This document shows, piece after piece, positions 22,002-43,724 of a stretch of 64,000 bases of DNA. Numbering within the stretch: position 1 is the stretch's first letter; every line of letters starts with the position of its first letter. The notes beneath the pieces were generated by a model. The model ran no database searches and was not told where the DNA came from. It saw only the letters and a program-made list of their open reading frames with translations. Position numbers and translations under genes: made by a program. Location of the stretch: NCBI GenBank assembly GCA_030068145.1, contig JAPJBO010000340.1:62001-126000 (forward strand), read 5' to 3'. Origin of the DNA: Diplonema papillatum (taxonomy: Eukaryota > Euglenozoa > Diplonemea > Diplonemida > Diplonemidae).

Positions 22002-24040
22002 TGCTCAAAAGGAAAGGCTGGGACTGACACGGATCGTCGTAATCCAAGAGACTGACAGTCAGCCGTCTGCAGACGAATGGTGATGGAGCTGATGATGATC
22101 GGGGTGAGAACTGCGCCCTGGTTTGCCCAAACTCGTTCAATCCAGACATGCCCATCACCAGGGATCAAACCCGATTGCATCAGTCTGGAAGCACCTTCTG
22201 GGTACCCGCATTCATACAGCAATCAGCACACAAACTTCACGCACACTACAACGTCTGCGGGCAACCCGACGACTTACGAAGATGCCCAGCTGTAAGCGGG
22301 CACACGACAGAAGCACAGAAGGTGGTGATGTCGTCAGGCGGTGTCGTCGCCACGAACGATTCGTATATGTGGACTCCAAAGTGTAATTCGCCTTTCAACC
22401 AGGCGCGCGCACACACAGCTTGAGCGCACGACTTCCGAATATGAATTTCAGGACCACCAGCACTCCACACGTTCACATTATTAACACTTAATTTCAGCAC
22501 GCACACACACACACACACACACACAACACGCGCGCGCAAGTATTTGTATCAATCAAGCCTAATATAACTATGCCCAACAATCAAATTCAGCCCTTCCCCG
22601 GGTCAATAAGCCAAAGGATGGAGCAAAAGCGAAATGCGAGAGCACGCCGGTCTATAAACGGGGCCCCCTAATACTGACCGCCGAGCCGCAGAAGCCAAGC
22701 TGAACCTTGCAAGCAAGAAATGAAAAAAAGTAACCCGTCGACCGCATTCAAATGCATCCTACCGAGGACTGGACCGAGACCTCGGCAAGACGAACGGAAG
22801 TTGTCTTGCCGAGTGAATGCTGTACAAACTGGCTTTGGTATTTGCGTCTTTGGCGCATAAGCCTTTCGTTGAGAGAGATCGCTCGTGGACCAAGCGTACA
22901 CCTGCCGATTTGCTGTGTATGCACAAGATCGTAACACACCAAACTGATCGTCCCTCGGTCTCGACGGCAACACAATACGAGAAATTTTTCCCGCGATCCA
23001 AGTGCGCACCGAGGTGTCCTAAAGGTCGTTTGTTTTACCTAGTAGAAGTCCCCTGATAAATCAATAGCACGAACCTCCAGAAAACTGCCAGGGAACGACC
23101 AAACCACCCTGGTTGGGCCGGTCTGACACATACTGTCGGCAACGCGTATCTTCTTAACCAAATACCACAGAACAGAGAGTGCCCAGTCACGCGGGGTCGC
23201 AATTCCTTACCTTGAGGACTCTTGTACACTCTCTTCTGTTTTCCTTCTGCCATTCTTCCAGCATTGGGCAAAGAGGAGCACCTGAAAAGTCCAGCAATAC
23301 CATGGTACCATGGTAGCAGCAGGAAGAACTATGACACGTTGCAGAGAACCTTCGGCACTGCCCAAACAAAGCGAAATCATGCCCACCTTTTTTGTTCCGA
23401 CCACCGTTCGACGTCCCATCTCCAACGGGAGACGCTACAAATACCCGTCCTTTTTAAGCCTTGCAACACCTGACAAGCAATCTTGCGCGCTGCTTCAATT
23501 CAATGTTGCCCGTAACTTTCCCGACCGCTAGCCACTATACATCTTCGCAACCAACGACAGGCGAATGCCAAGCAGAACCTCCGTCCCCTTTTGCTTTCTT
23601 GCTCGCACATTTGTACTGATGGGAACACTTCCGGAACAACGGTTGCACATGAAAGAGAAAACGAAGCCAACGAAAAAGTGCTAGTACAGGAACCCCCCCG
23701 AGAGAGGTTTGTACCCTGTACACGCGAAGAACAAGAAAGTTTTATCACCATTGGTTAGTTGATGCTGATCGTCCGTTACTTCGTTTATCAGTGCAAGCCC
23801 CAACAGAGAATTTTGTTTCTTTGAACGACTAATATTATTCCGAACGACAGGTCGGCTGCACCGACCGCCCAGAGAAGGAAAATTAGCTGGCTTTTGCTAT
23901 TGCCTCCCTCCCTTTACCGACTTGCTTTTGTTTCTTCAGAGTTGCCGTGGCACCACTTCATGTGCGAAAGCGCCTTGCCCGGTAGTGCGAACACAGAGCT
24001 CCGAGAATTCAGATCTTCCCCTTTCCCGACGCACGCCCTT
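22002..24040. other. Intergenic region with family F, G and H repeats
   Basis: Includes a short (CA)n at about 22500-22522, an AACTGATCGTCC...GATCGACGG-like repeat (about 22935-22980), a family H segment (22983-23068: CGCGATCCAAGTGCGCACCG onward, repeated at 26295-26384) and a weak family F copy (23080-23145). No gene recognised. Confidence 0.5.
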
Positions 24041-24242
24041 CGTGACTTTAGTCTAACCACAGTCTGCCTTCAGTCCGACGTTGTGACTTTAGTCTGACCA
24101 CAGTCTGCCTTCAGTCCGACGTCGTGACTTAGTCTGACCACAGTCTGCCTTCAGTCCAACGTCGTGACTTAGTCTGACCACAGTCTGCCTTCAGTCCGAC
24201 GTCGTGACTTAGTCTGACCACAGTCTGCCTTCAATCCGACGT
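24041..24242 (+). repeat. 40-bp minisatellite, about 5 copies
   Basis: Unit GTGACTTAGTCTGACCACAG followed by TCTGCCTTCAGTCCGACGTC. Looser GTCTGGC/CTGGCT repeats continue to about 24500. Confidence 0.9.
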
Positions 24243-24568
24243 GAGCTCGTCTTCAGTCTCGTTCTCGGCTGGCCTTTGTCTCGCCGAAAGTTTGACTTTG
24301 TTCTGAATTAAAGCTGGCCGTAGCCGTTGGCGAAAGTCTGGCTACAGTCTGATTTTGGTATGAAAATTTAGGCTGGCTTTAGTCTGGCGAAGTTCTGCCG
24401 AATCTGTGTGAGTCTGGCTGTGTACATCTAGCTGACCCATGTCTAAACCTTGTCTGATTCTTACACTTTAGTCCAGTTCTGAAGGCCCGTCTCGCGTTCG
24501 TTTGCCCGACGGAGCACACACGAGTGAATTCTCAACTGCGCGAGGTTATCGACTCTCCTCCCCTTTTT

Positions 24569-24861
24569 CTTTTACATAAGCGCCAGCTTGAAAGGAAATG
24601 CTCGACGATGCTGCCCGACAAAGAACAGAAGGGATCCCAAGTGCTGTAACTACCGAACCACGTGTTGAACGGACGTGAGGTCATGCGGGTCTACCCCTAC
24701 ACGACAAATCACACAAACACAACAGGTCAAAGTCCTGAGTGAGAAAAACAACACACGGTGGTGTAAGCAAAGAACAAATCAGATTGTGTTTGTATTGTAT
24801 TTGCCCCTTACCTCTATATTTCCCTCCATTCGGAGTCGAAGCAGCTACGTCGAGTATTTTC
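24569..24861 (+). mobile_element. Family C element, near full length
   Basis: Left arm GGAAATGCTCGACGATGCTG, internal AAAACAACACACGGTGGTGT block, right arm GCAGCTACGTCGAGTATTTT. Best copy for defining the family. Confidence 0.75.
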
Positions 24862-25348
24862 TACCAAACATGCAATGTTGGCGGGAATAAGAACGCGTTG
24901 TGACACAGGCCATCCACGGTGTTTCCTTGCGCCCTGTACCAAGAAGCAAACGTCCAGGGCAAAGCGTTCAACGAAAAACAATTCCCTCCCCTCATCGTCC
25001 AGAGCTTCTTTCACTTTGTTTACGAAGTTCTTCGCGGCAATCACAACCAGCGCTGCCAAGTACCCAATCCGGTAGGTCTGACGCACGAAGACCCAGCGAC
25101 ACGGGTGGAAGGTGTGCTGCCACCCTGCAACTAGCGTTTTTCCCAACAACACTACGCACACGTTTTCTCGGCAGTCAAAAGAAGAAGCAACAACGACACA
25201 AACAACAAACAAAAGAAAGGCCCACCCGGACGACAAGCGTTTGCCGCCAACAGCGCAAAAGCGGGCTCGTTACGTGCCCGATCGACGACACTGACAGGTG
25301 GATGACCAAACCACCCACCTGCCTCTCTTCGCTCTTTTTCCCTTTTTT

Positions 25349-25615
25349 TTGTATAAGCACCTGCTTTGTAGGAAATGCTTGAGGAGACTGCCAGTTGCAA
25401 AAGATCAAAGGAGGTAAATGTGCTGTAGCCCACACGAAACACAGGCGAATCTGGGTTTAGTGGCGGTCGTAAGCGTTCAACAAAAATGCCGAAGCAACTC
25501 GACAGGCGTAAGCGGTCAACAAAAAAGACCCACTTTGTAGTTGTATTGTTTTCTCCCCCTCTTGCCTCCTTCGAAATGAGCACAAGGCAGTCCCTCGAGT
25601 ATTTTCTCTCGTTCA
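25349..25615 (+). mobile_element. Family A element with internal duplication
   Basis: GTATAAGCACCTGCTTTGTA to CCCTCGAGTATTTT; the segment CGTAAGCG-TTCAACAAAAA is duplicated inside (about 25467-25530). Confidence 0.72.
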
Positions 25616-25809
25616 TTCCATTTCCACAGCGCATTCTTGCATTGTCCCAACGGTCTTTCGCTTTCTTTCCAACAGGCATATGACCATATGACCACGCTGC
25701 GCGAGTGCGCGTGAAAGATCTGGTGATGCGGATTTTGAAGTGCCCGCCCTGAGACACGGGAATTCTCCAACGGTCACGCACTCCTGAGACGCAAGCAATG
25801 AACGGAGAA

Positions 25810-26102
25810 AAATACTCGACGTAGCTGCTTCGACTCCGAATGAAAGGGGGGAAATATAGAGGTAAGGGGCAAATACAATACAAACACAATCTGATTTGTT
25901 CTTTGCTTACACCACCGTGTGTTGTTTTCTCACTCAGGACTTTGACCTGTTGTGTTTGTGTGATTTGTCGTGTAGGGGTAGACCCGCATGACCTCACGTC
26001 CGTTCAACACGTGGTTCGGTAGTTACAGCACTTGGGATCCCTTCTGTTCTTTGTCGGGCAGCATCGTCGAGCATTTCCTTTCAAGCTGGCGCTTATGTAA
26101 AA
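25810..26102 (-). mobile_element. Family C element, near full length
   Basis: Inverted relative to the copy at 24569, with both arms and the same interior. It lies about 200 bp from a family A copy. Confidence 0.75.
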
Positions 26103-26294
26103 CACGAGAGGTCACATACGATGGGGTTACCCCGCAGAAAGCGAGCGAACGGGCTAGCCCCGGAGGTCACGCAGGGGACAGAGGGTGGGAACCCCATGCC
26201 CCACGGATCTCGCCGCCGAAGCAACGGAAGCTGGTATCCATGGCCGCACGGCCGTCGACGGCAGAAAATGATAAAAAGAGTTGCAGGGAGGGCG

Positions 26295-26384
26295 GGTGGG
26301 AAATCTTTCCCCGCGATCCAAGTGCGCACCGAGGTGTCCTAAGGGTCGTTTGTTTTACTTAGTAGAATTCCCCTGATAAATCAA
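26295..26384 (+). repeat. Family H repeat
   Basis: Near-identical to 22983-23068: CGCGATCCAAGTGCGCACCG through CCCCTGATAAATCAATA. Confidence 0.65.
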
Positions 26385-26510
26385 TATTCTGGGCGAGAAG
26401 CCCACGTCTTCTCTCTGGACCTAGGTCCTGGCCTCGCACGAAACCAATCGCGAAGTGTTGCGAACTGAGCGCCCCTGCTTCGGATTGAAGTGACAGCTGC
26501 AACAAAACTG

Positions 26511-26718
26511 CACTTCTTTTCACCTCGCAGTTTCGGTTATCATAGCTTGCTGGGCGGAAGTGGGCCAGGGTGGAGTCCGTGCACGAACAAAGTGTTTCTT
26601 GTGGTATTTTACACTGTTAAATAGGGACAACACACGTAGCCCACCTCTTTTGCAGTTTCAGTTATCAGCAAGACTTGCTGAGGGGAAGGAGGTGAAGGTG
26701 GAGCCGAGTTGAGTGGAC
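26511..26718 (+). promoter_or_regulatory. Exportin-4 leader with duplicated acceptor-like site
   Basis: The sequence just upstream of the ATG contains CCTCTTTTGCAG (ending 26655) followed by TTTCAGTTATCAG and AGG-GTGGAG. About 130 bp upstream a diverged copy reads CTTTTCACCTCGCAG (ending 26530), TTTCGGTTATCA and GGGTGGAGTC. Both are good 3' splice acceptors, so the leader appears duplicated. Confidence 0.45.
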
Positions 26719-37719
<11,001 letters not shown>

Positions 37720-39190
37720 ACCGAGCGTGGAGGCGGGAATTCTACTTCGGCACCTTGCACTTGTCACTTTGAACCAAGAAAGGTAGAAAGAGGAGCAGTG
37801 GCATTACTAGCGATGGGGTAAACCCCGCAGAGGCCTTAGAGAGTGAGAGAAGATGGCTACTGCGAGGTCGCGGGGGATGACGGGCGGGTCTTACCCCGGC
37901 ACTCGTTGCAAACAACGGACTACTTGGTGCCAGCTAGATAAGTAAGCAAGACACGAAGCGAAAGGGCCAACACATAATTAAGCTCCGAAAACCACGTCAA
38001 TCAAGGGTGGGCGGGTGGGAAAGCAAATTGATTTGCCCAAACAACCCAAGTACCCTGGACGTTTAGTTGCCTCAAGGATTCCCTCGATGAATCGGGACAA
38101 CGTGTGCGACCCATTCACATCAAGCCCCCCGCAGCGTGTGACGTGCGGAGCGGGTTGCAGCGACCAGCAGCGATGGGTCCTCACGGGTTGGACTTGTCCA
38201 ACAAGCCGGAGCTGGCCTACGGAGGACTTCGCCCTCGGCGAGACCAGTGTGAGGATGACTATCTCAAGTACAGTCAGAAGGCTGAGTGCGTCTCGTGCAA
38301 TGTATCGCCCTGGGCGAGACCAGTGTGAGGATGGCTATCTCGAGTACAGTCAGAAGGCTGAGCCGGCGCACCGCCGTAGCCCACTATTCCCGGGATTAGG
38401 CGGTGCACCGCCGTGTATCCACTATTCCCGGGATTAGCCGGCACACACAGGCGTCAGGGCAACAGTCAACGAGGTTCGCGCGGTACCGGTAGACGGCCAA
38501 GGGTTGGGCCTACTCTGCGAAGCTCCTCAGCTAGAAGACGAACATCGAAGACTTTCACATGGCACATACACACACATACAAACATACACCCGCTGTTGCA
38601 CTTCTGTGAAGGCACCACGTTAAACGGGTCCGCAAAACAGCTTGCTTGAGTATAGCAAGTTTGAGCGCCTTCGGCGCGTCAAGTTGGCATCCTTGCGTTT
38701 CTGAGCGAACTCCTCATACCCACTCGCCAAAAACGAGGTTGGAGCGGTAATGCAAAAACTGACAAACGCCCCCCTTTTCGTCCTCCCCCCAGGAATAGCG
38801 AAGAAACAGACGGGGTTCCAACACACACACACACACCCACACACACACGCAATGTCTTCAACAGTCAAGGTCCGACATCGTCGTCGCGTCTTATTCTCAG
38901 TAACATTTTTGATGATCGATCGTGCCAAGTCATGGTGCACGGAGCGGGGTTTCTTCAACGCTTCTTTATTGCTTCGTTACACGCACGCAGTAGCAGCAGG
39001 TGCAACAGCCCCAGCTACACAGGATTCCCCTGTCGCACCAAGGGTGCCTGAACACAACCTTCGTGACCAACACACAGCAATCCATCACGACTCCAGAGAG
39101 AGTAGGAACTCCTCGTTCACGGCGTTCAGCAGGCTTCTCATAACGTCAAGAAGGCGAAGGTCTATCGACAGTGGGCTTGGGTTCGTAAAA
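37720..39190. other. Intergenic region with small duplications
   Basis: GAGACCAGTGTGAGGATG-CT...CAGAAGGCTGAG is duplicated (about 38238-38290 and 38316-38368); GCACCGCCGT...CCACTATTCCCGGGATTAG is duplicated (about 38366-38440). Short (CA)n near 38820. No gene recognised. Confidence 0.5.
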
Positions 39191-39194
39191 AAAA

Positions 39195-39390
39195 GGAACT
39201 CCGGGGTCAGGAACGTGGCGGGCAACTGCAGCACGTCTTCGGCGGTACTGCAGAGCTACAGGCCTACGGGTCAAGTGGCTACCGATTTCCCAAACTAAAG
39301 CATCAAAGCGTGGCGCACCTTGGGGCTTGGCGCTTGCGCTGAACACAAGCTCGTCGAGACGGTCAGGGTCTACAGGGCAGAGCTGTAGAA
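39195..39390 (-). repeat. Family E repeat, inverted copy
   Basis: Minus strand encodes LDELVFSASAKPQGAPRFDA; faces the copy at 39640 to form a wide inverted pair. Confidence 0.65.
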
Positions 39391-39639
39391 CTAACATGCG
39401 CTTGGAAAAAGGAAAAGACAACCTAATACTTCGAGTCTCGGACATACGAACGCCATTAGGGGCAACCGACCGAGCAAGTAGTGCGCGGACAGCGCAAGAG
39501 AGAATTTTATTCTTCGCTTTTTCTCACGAACGGGGGGGTCGGTCCTGCTTTTGGCTTTGTAGGTTCTCCCGACTCCCCTATTCGTGGTCAGCACAAACTC
39601 AAGAGGTCTAGTCAACTATTCCCTGCAGTATTGGCATAC

Positions 39640-39935
39640 TTTCAAGAAGAAAAAGAAAAAAGGCCGCTTCGGGTTCAGGAACGTGACGGACAGCCACAGC
39701 TTGCAAACCTTGAGTCGGAGGCAGCAGAGTGCTACAACCCCCGTGTAGACCCTGACCGTCTCGACGAGCTTGTGTTCAGCGCAAGCGCCAAGCCCCAAGG
39801 TGCGCCACGCTTTGATGCTTTAGTTTGGGAAATCGGTAGCCGCTTGACCCGTAGGCCTGTAGCTCTGCAGTACCGCCGAACACGTGCTGCAGTTGCCCGT
39901 CACGTTCCTGACCCCGGAGGTCCTTTTCTTTTTAC
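39640..39935 (+). mobile_element. Family E repeat with inverted ends
   Basis: The left end CGGGTTCAGGAACGTGACGG is mirrored at the right by CCCGTCACGTTCCTGACCCC, suggesting a MITE of ~270 bp. A frame through it is kept open in copies, encoding a ~75-residue segment that includes ALVWEIGSRLTRRPVALQYR. Confidence 0.6.
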
Positions 39936-39936
39936 C

Positions 39937-40055
39937 AAACATGAAATGTTGGAGGAAATGAGAAGCTCGTCGCCGCAAACCGTGGCGTTTTCACTTGCGT
40001 CCTGAATCCAGCTTAACGTAAAAAGCGATCAGGCACTGCGTTCAACGAAAATAGT
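39937..40055 (+). repeat. Family D repeat
   Basis: GAAATGTTGGAGGAAATGAG through GATCAGGCACTGCGTTCAAC; same as 52815-52925 and partly 57085-57150. Confidence 0.6.
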
Positions 40056-40375
40056 ATGGCTCAAAGCACTCTGCAGAACAACACGAAAAGCCTCCAGGCA
40101 AAACCCCGTTTTCACATTTCTCCTGGAGATAATAAGCATTTATTCGGCAAGATAATTTCCGTTTATTTTGCCGAGGTGTCGGTTTTAGTCCCGAGGGAGG
40201 CCCGAGGGGGGGTTTGCAACCCCGAGCCACGAGCGGAGTCACGCTCCTCAAGCCATTTCCACCGGAGGGAATTTATTTTTCCCAATAAATCGGCCTTTGT
40301 CGTCATCGAATAAGCTCTGCCCCACCAGGAAGAGGGAGGGAGAGGGAAAGGGTGGTTCGGACGCGGTGGGGGCGT

Positions 40376-40423
40376 GGGGGGGGGGGGGGGGGGAACCGGG
40401 CGCCCCCCCCCCCCCCTCCCCTC
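40376..40423. promoter_or_regulatory. Poly(G)-poly(C) potential hairpin before the start codon
   Basis: A run of about 14 G is followed, after AACCGGGCG, by a run of about 14 C and CTCCCCTCTCC; the ATG of the surface-protein gene is about 15 bp downstream. If transcribed, this could fold into a very stable stem; whether it lies in the mRNA is unknown. Confidence 0.6.
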
Positions 40424-40433
40424 TCCACCGTAG

Positions 40434-40688
40434 ATGGTGGCGAGGCGCGGCCCACTGCTGTTGTGCGTATGTGTCTGGCTGTCTGTGGGGCCTGCGCCCA
40501 CTGCCGCCGGTCTCCCCGCCCGCCCGGCCAACCCTGCTGCGGGGCAGGCCGAGCCGGGGGTGGGCCGGGCTCGCGCCTTCGTCGTGACCTCCGGCAACGC
40601 CAGCAACTCGACTACTTCTCCAGCGACGTCCCAGCCTTCTCCGCCAAGTTCTTCTGCTCCGAGCACTACGGACACCATTCCGCCACAG
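40434..40688 (+). CDS. Exon 1 of the short-ectodomain paralogue
   Basis: 85 codons: signal peptide plus Ser/Thr/Pro-rich segment ending TTDTIPPQ. The ATG is the first after the poly(C) run. A family A element begins ~10 bp past the donor. Confidence 0.75.
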
Positions 40689-43600
40689 GTACCAGATTCT
40701 TTTGTATAAGCTCCCGCTTTGTAGGAAACGCTTGAGGAGACTGCCAGTTGCGATAGATCAAAGGAGGTAAATGTGCTGCAGCCCACACGAAACACAGGTA
40801 AATCTGGGTTTAGTGGCGGGCGTAAGCGTTCAACAAAAAAGACCTAGTTGGATTGTTTTCTCCCCCTCTAGCCTCCTTCGAAATGAGCACAAGGCAGTCC
40901 CTCGAGTATTTCCTTTTACCCTTCAGCAAACTGCACGCCTCTACACGCAACTTAATCCTTAGAGTAAACGGACGCTTGAGATAACGCGTAAGAAAACAAT
41001 GATCTACATCCCTTCCAGTATGCACCCCAGCCAGCTGCGCAGACCTGTCAAACGCTCTCAAATCTTAAAAGCCACGCTCGGCAAGACACAAGTACTGCAT
41101 GCACCGCTTGGCATCCAAACACCAACCTAAAAGTTCCCTTCCGCCCGCACCCGCAAGAAACATCAAGCAAACCTACTAAGAAAACCAAGATATTGAGCCC
41201 TCCAGCCATAAAGAACGCAATCACAACCCGCAGGAGTTGCCCGAATGGGGGAACGATGGTAGGGCTGACTGTGGTTTAGAAGACCGCCGATGCGATCCAA
41301 GCCGCGATGCCGCTGATCGCGGCTGCTGAGCTGCTGGCGTCGCCCCTGGCAGCCGTGAAGGGGCAGCAGCTCGTCCTCCTCTCGACCGGCTGCTACGTGC
41401 ACGACGCCCCGAAGCTCCCCCTGGCCCTGCACCCCAGCCCAGCACAACGACCTGCCTAGCGCACCATAATAGCTACCCGAAAAACGGAAGCTGCAGCTCT
41501 GCAAGGCACGACGTGTGTGTCCTGCATGCACCGCTTGGCACCCAAACACCAACCCTAAAAATTCCCGTAGTAAGAAACACCAAGGGAACCTACTATAAGG
41601 CAAACGAAAATATTGAGCCCTCCACGCCGTGACCCGAGAGAGCGCAATCACAACCCGCAGGAGTTGCCCGAATGGGGGAACGACACGGACACGATGGTGG
41701 GGCTGACGGTGGTCAAGAAGACCGCCGACGCGATCCAAGTCGCGATGGCGTTGCCCCTGGCACCTTGGCAGCCGTGAAGGGGCAGCAGCTCGTCCTTCTC
41801 TCGACCGGCTGCTACGTGCACGAAGCCCCGAAGCTCCCTGGCCCTGCACCCCAGCCAGCTGGCAGCACAGACCTGTCTAACGCACCATAATAGCTACCCG
41901 AAAAACGGAAGCTGCAGCTCTGCAAGGCACGACGTGTCCTGCATGCACCGCTTGGCACCCCTAAAAATTCCCGTAGTAAGAAGCACCAAGGGAACCTACT
42001 ACTAGGCAAACCAAAATATTGAGCCCTCCACCCCGTGACCCAATCACAACCCGCAGGAGTTGCCCGAATGGGGGAACGACACGGACACGATGGTGGGGCT
42101 GACTGTGGTCAAGAAGACCGCCGACGCGATCCAAGCCACGATGCCGCTGATCGCGGCTGCTGCGCTGCTGGCGTCGCCCTTGGCAGCCGTGAAGGGGCAG
42201 CAGCTCGTCCTCCTCTCGACCGGCTGCTACGTGCACGACGCCCCGGAGCTCCCCCTGGCCCTGCACCCCAGCCAGCTGGTGCTCGACGGCAGCGTCCCGC
42301 TTGGGATGGCCGTCGGCAACCTGCTCGTGTTCCTCGCCTTCTGCGTGGTCATGTTCGCCGTGCTCCAGCTCGCCCTCCAAGTCAAGCCGTGCATCCGCAA
42401 CGACGTGATCGCGTCCCTGCGAGACACCCACGGGACCCTCCGGTACCCCTCGACGCAGATCATCGTGTTTTACCTGGTGTACCAAGGCATGACCCTCGGC
42501 GCCTCGATGCTCGTCCTCAACCCGCCGTCCGCCCACGGCGCCGCTGCCGGCGGGGTTTGCTTGGCGGCATGCCTGGCGGCCCCGGCGTGGATCTTCTACA
42601 AGGTCAGAGGGTCCGTCCCGAAGCTCGCGACGGTGGTTGCGGATAGAGAGGCGTGGGGACGGTTCGCGCTGTTCTGCGTCGGGCCCGGCGAGTGGGTCAG
42701 CCGCAGCCGCGAGCGGCACTGGGTCAACCGGTACTCGTGCATCTTGCGCCCGTACGCATTGCGCACAGCGTGGTTCAGCTTCCTCGAGTTCACCTGCAGC
42801 TTCACGCTGTCGGCGGTCTCCTCGCCGGTCGTTTCCTCGTACGTGCACTGCGGCTGGGTCAAGTTCGCCAGCGCCGCGGTTTGCGTCACGATGATGATCG
42901 CCATCTCCCGGTTCAGCCCGTACGCCCGCGGCCGCGACGAAGTCCTTCTGTCCATCGAAGCCCTCCTCAAAGCCTGCTCGATGCTGTTCATGGCCTACGG
43001 GTTCTTCAACGAGGACCCGCACCACTGGTCCCTCACCGTCAGCTCGAAGCTCCTCCTCTCCGCCCTCGGTGTCCTCATGGTCAAGCTCGTCATGGACGTC
43101 CTCATGGAGCTCTTCCTACTCTTCCACGACCGCCGGCACCGCCTGAGCCAGCTTTCCAGGTTCTCCAGCGTCCTCGGCGCGTCTCTGCGGAAGGCCGACG
43201 GCGGCAAGCGTCAGCTCAAAAAGGAGGACCCCCAAGCGATCGAGGTGGAGCACGCGGTCGCGTCGTCGCCCCGCGATTTCGCCCGGTGGCCGGAGTTTGT
43301 CCTGTCCGACGACGAAAACAGCGGAACCGAGTCTCCTGCCGACAAGTCGCCGCCTGGTGAGGTGCCTTTGCTGTCGAGCCCCCGGGGCTTGACGAGGGGG
43401 CTCGTGGTTGACTTGGATGCCGCGGGGCCGGGGGAGGACGTGCTGCAGAAGCAGCAGCAGCCGCTGCTCATCCCGATGCTGCCGCCGCCGGGCTTCCCGA
43501 GGGCGGCAGACGACCCGCCGCCGCCGCCGCCGCGGATCCTGTCCCCGCGCGAGACGCCGCAGTTGAGGGCCACGTCGCTGTCTCCGTACGCGCGCTCCCG

Positions 43601-43724
43601 CAGGGCTTCCGGGCAGAGGTTCCCTCTGCCGGTTGCTGCGACAATCACCGCATCGCCGAGCCCGAGATCCAGCAGGCGGAGGACGCTCCAAAACATCTAC
43701 GAGCCTCGCCCGCCGACTCCTTAG
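40434..43724 (+). CDS. Short-ectodomain paralogue of the seven-helix surface family, two exons
   Basis: Exons 40434-40688 and 42057-43724, phase 0 on both sides (CCACAG|GTACCA; AACCCGCAG|GAGTTG), about 640 residues. Exon 1 gives a signal peptide (LLLCVCVWLSVGPAPTAAG) and a Ser/Thr/Pro stretch. Exon 2 begins ELPEWGNDTD and, from STGCY (~137), carries about seven hydrophobic helices to ~442, then a Pro/Arg/Ser-rich tail with a poly-Pro run. Shared motifs: LHP after SGCY, NPPS, GPGEWVSRSRERHWVNRY, YVHCGWVK, PYARGRD, RRHRL after the last helix. There is no propeller or long stalk, so the ectodomain is only ~110 residues. The intron contains two extra copies of the exon-2 start. Confidence 0.83.
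40698..40912 (+). mobile_element. Family A element just inside the intron
   Basis: GTATAAGCTCCCGCTTTGTA to CCCTCGAGTATTTCC. Its insertion lies about 10 bp after the 5' splice site of the host gene. Confidence 0.72.
41160..42056 (+). repeat. Two truncated copies of the intron end and exon-2 start
   Basis: AACCCGCAGGAGTTGCCCGA, the native acceptor and start of exon 2 at 42048-42067, recurs at about 41226 and 41654. Each copy runs on for roughly 200 bp into the SGCY-equivalent region (CTGCTACGTGCACGA) and then breaks off at AGCGCACCATAATAGCTACC. Spacing is about 430 and 393 bp. All three acceptors look usable. Confidence 0.9.
42057..43724 (+). CDS. Exon 2 of the short-ectodomain paralogue
   Basis: Carries the membrane module and tail; stop TAG at 43722-43724. 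The first ATG inside (42090) could serve as an alternative start and is followed by a hydrophobic stretch, but the phase match with exon 1 favours splicing. Confidence 0.85.
   Translation, partial: ELPEWGNDTDTMVGLTVVKKTADAIQATMPLIAAAALLASPLAAVKGQQLVLLSTGCYVHDAPELPLALHPSQLVLDGSVPLGMAVGNLLVFLAFCVVMFAVLQLALQVKPCIRNDVIASLRDTHGTLRYPSTQIIVFYLVYQGMTLGASMLVLNPPSAHGAAAGGVCLAACLAAPAWIFYKVRGSVPKLATVVADREAWGRFALFCVGPGEWVSRSRERHWVNRYSCILRPYALRTAWFSFLEFTCSFTLSAVSSPVVSSYVHCGWVKFASAAVCVTMMIAISRFSPYARGRDEVLLSIEALLKACSMLFMAYGFFNEDPHHWSLTVSSKLLLSALGVLMVKLVMDVLMELFLLFHDRRHRLSQLSRFSSVLGASLRKADGGKRQLKKEDPQAIEVEHAVASSPRDFARWPEFVLSDDENSGTESPADKSPPGEVPLLSSPRGLTRGLVVDLDAAGPGEDVLQKQQQPLLIPMLPPPGFPRAADDPPPPPPRILSPRETPQLRATSLSPYARSRRASGQRFPLPVAATITASPSPRSSRRRTLQNIYEPRPPTP

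Noticed and set aside
42060-43724. Treating the membrane-module exon as a complete intronless gene
   Set aside because: It lacks an ATG at its open start, while an upstream signal-peptide exon joins it in phase through GT-AG sites.
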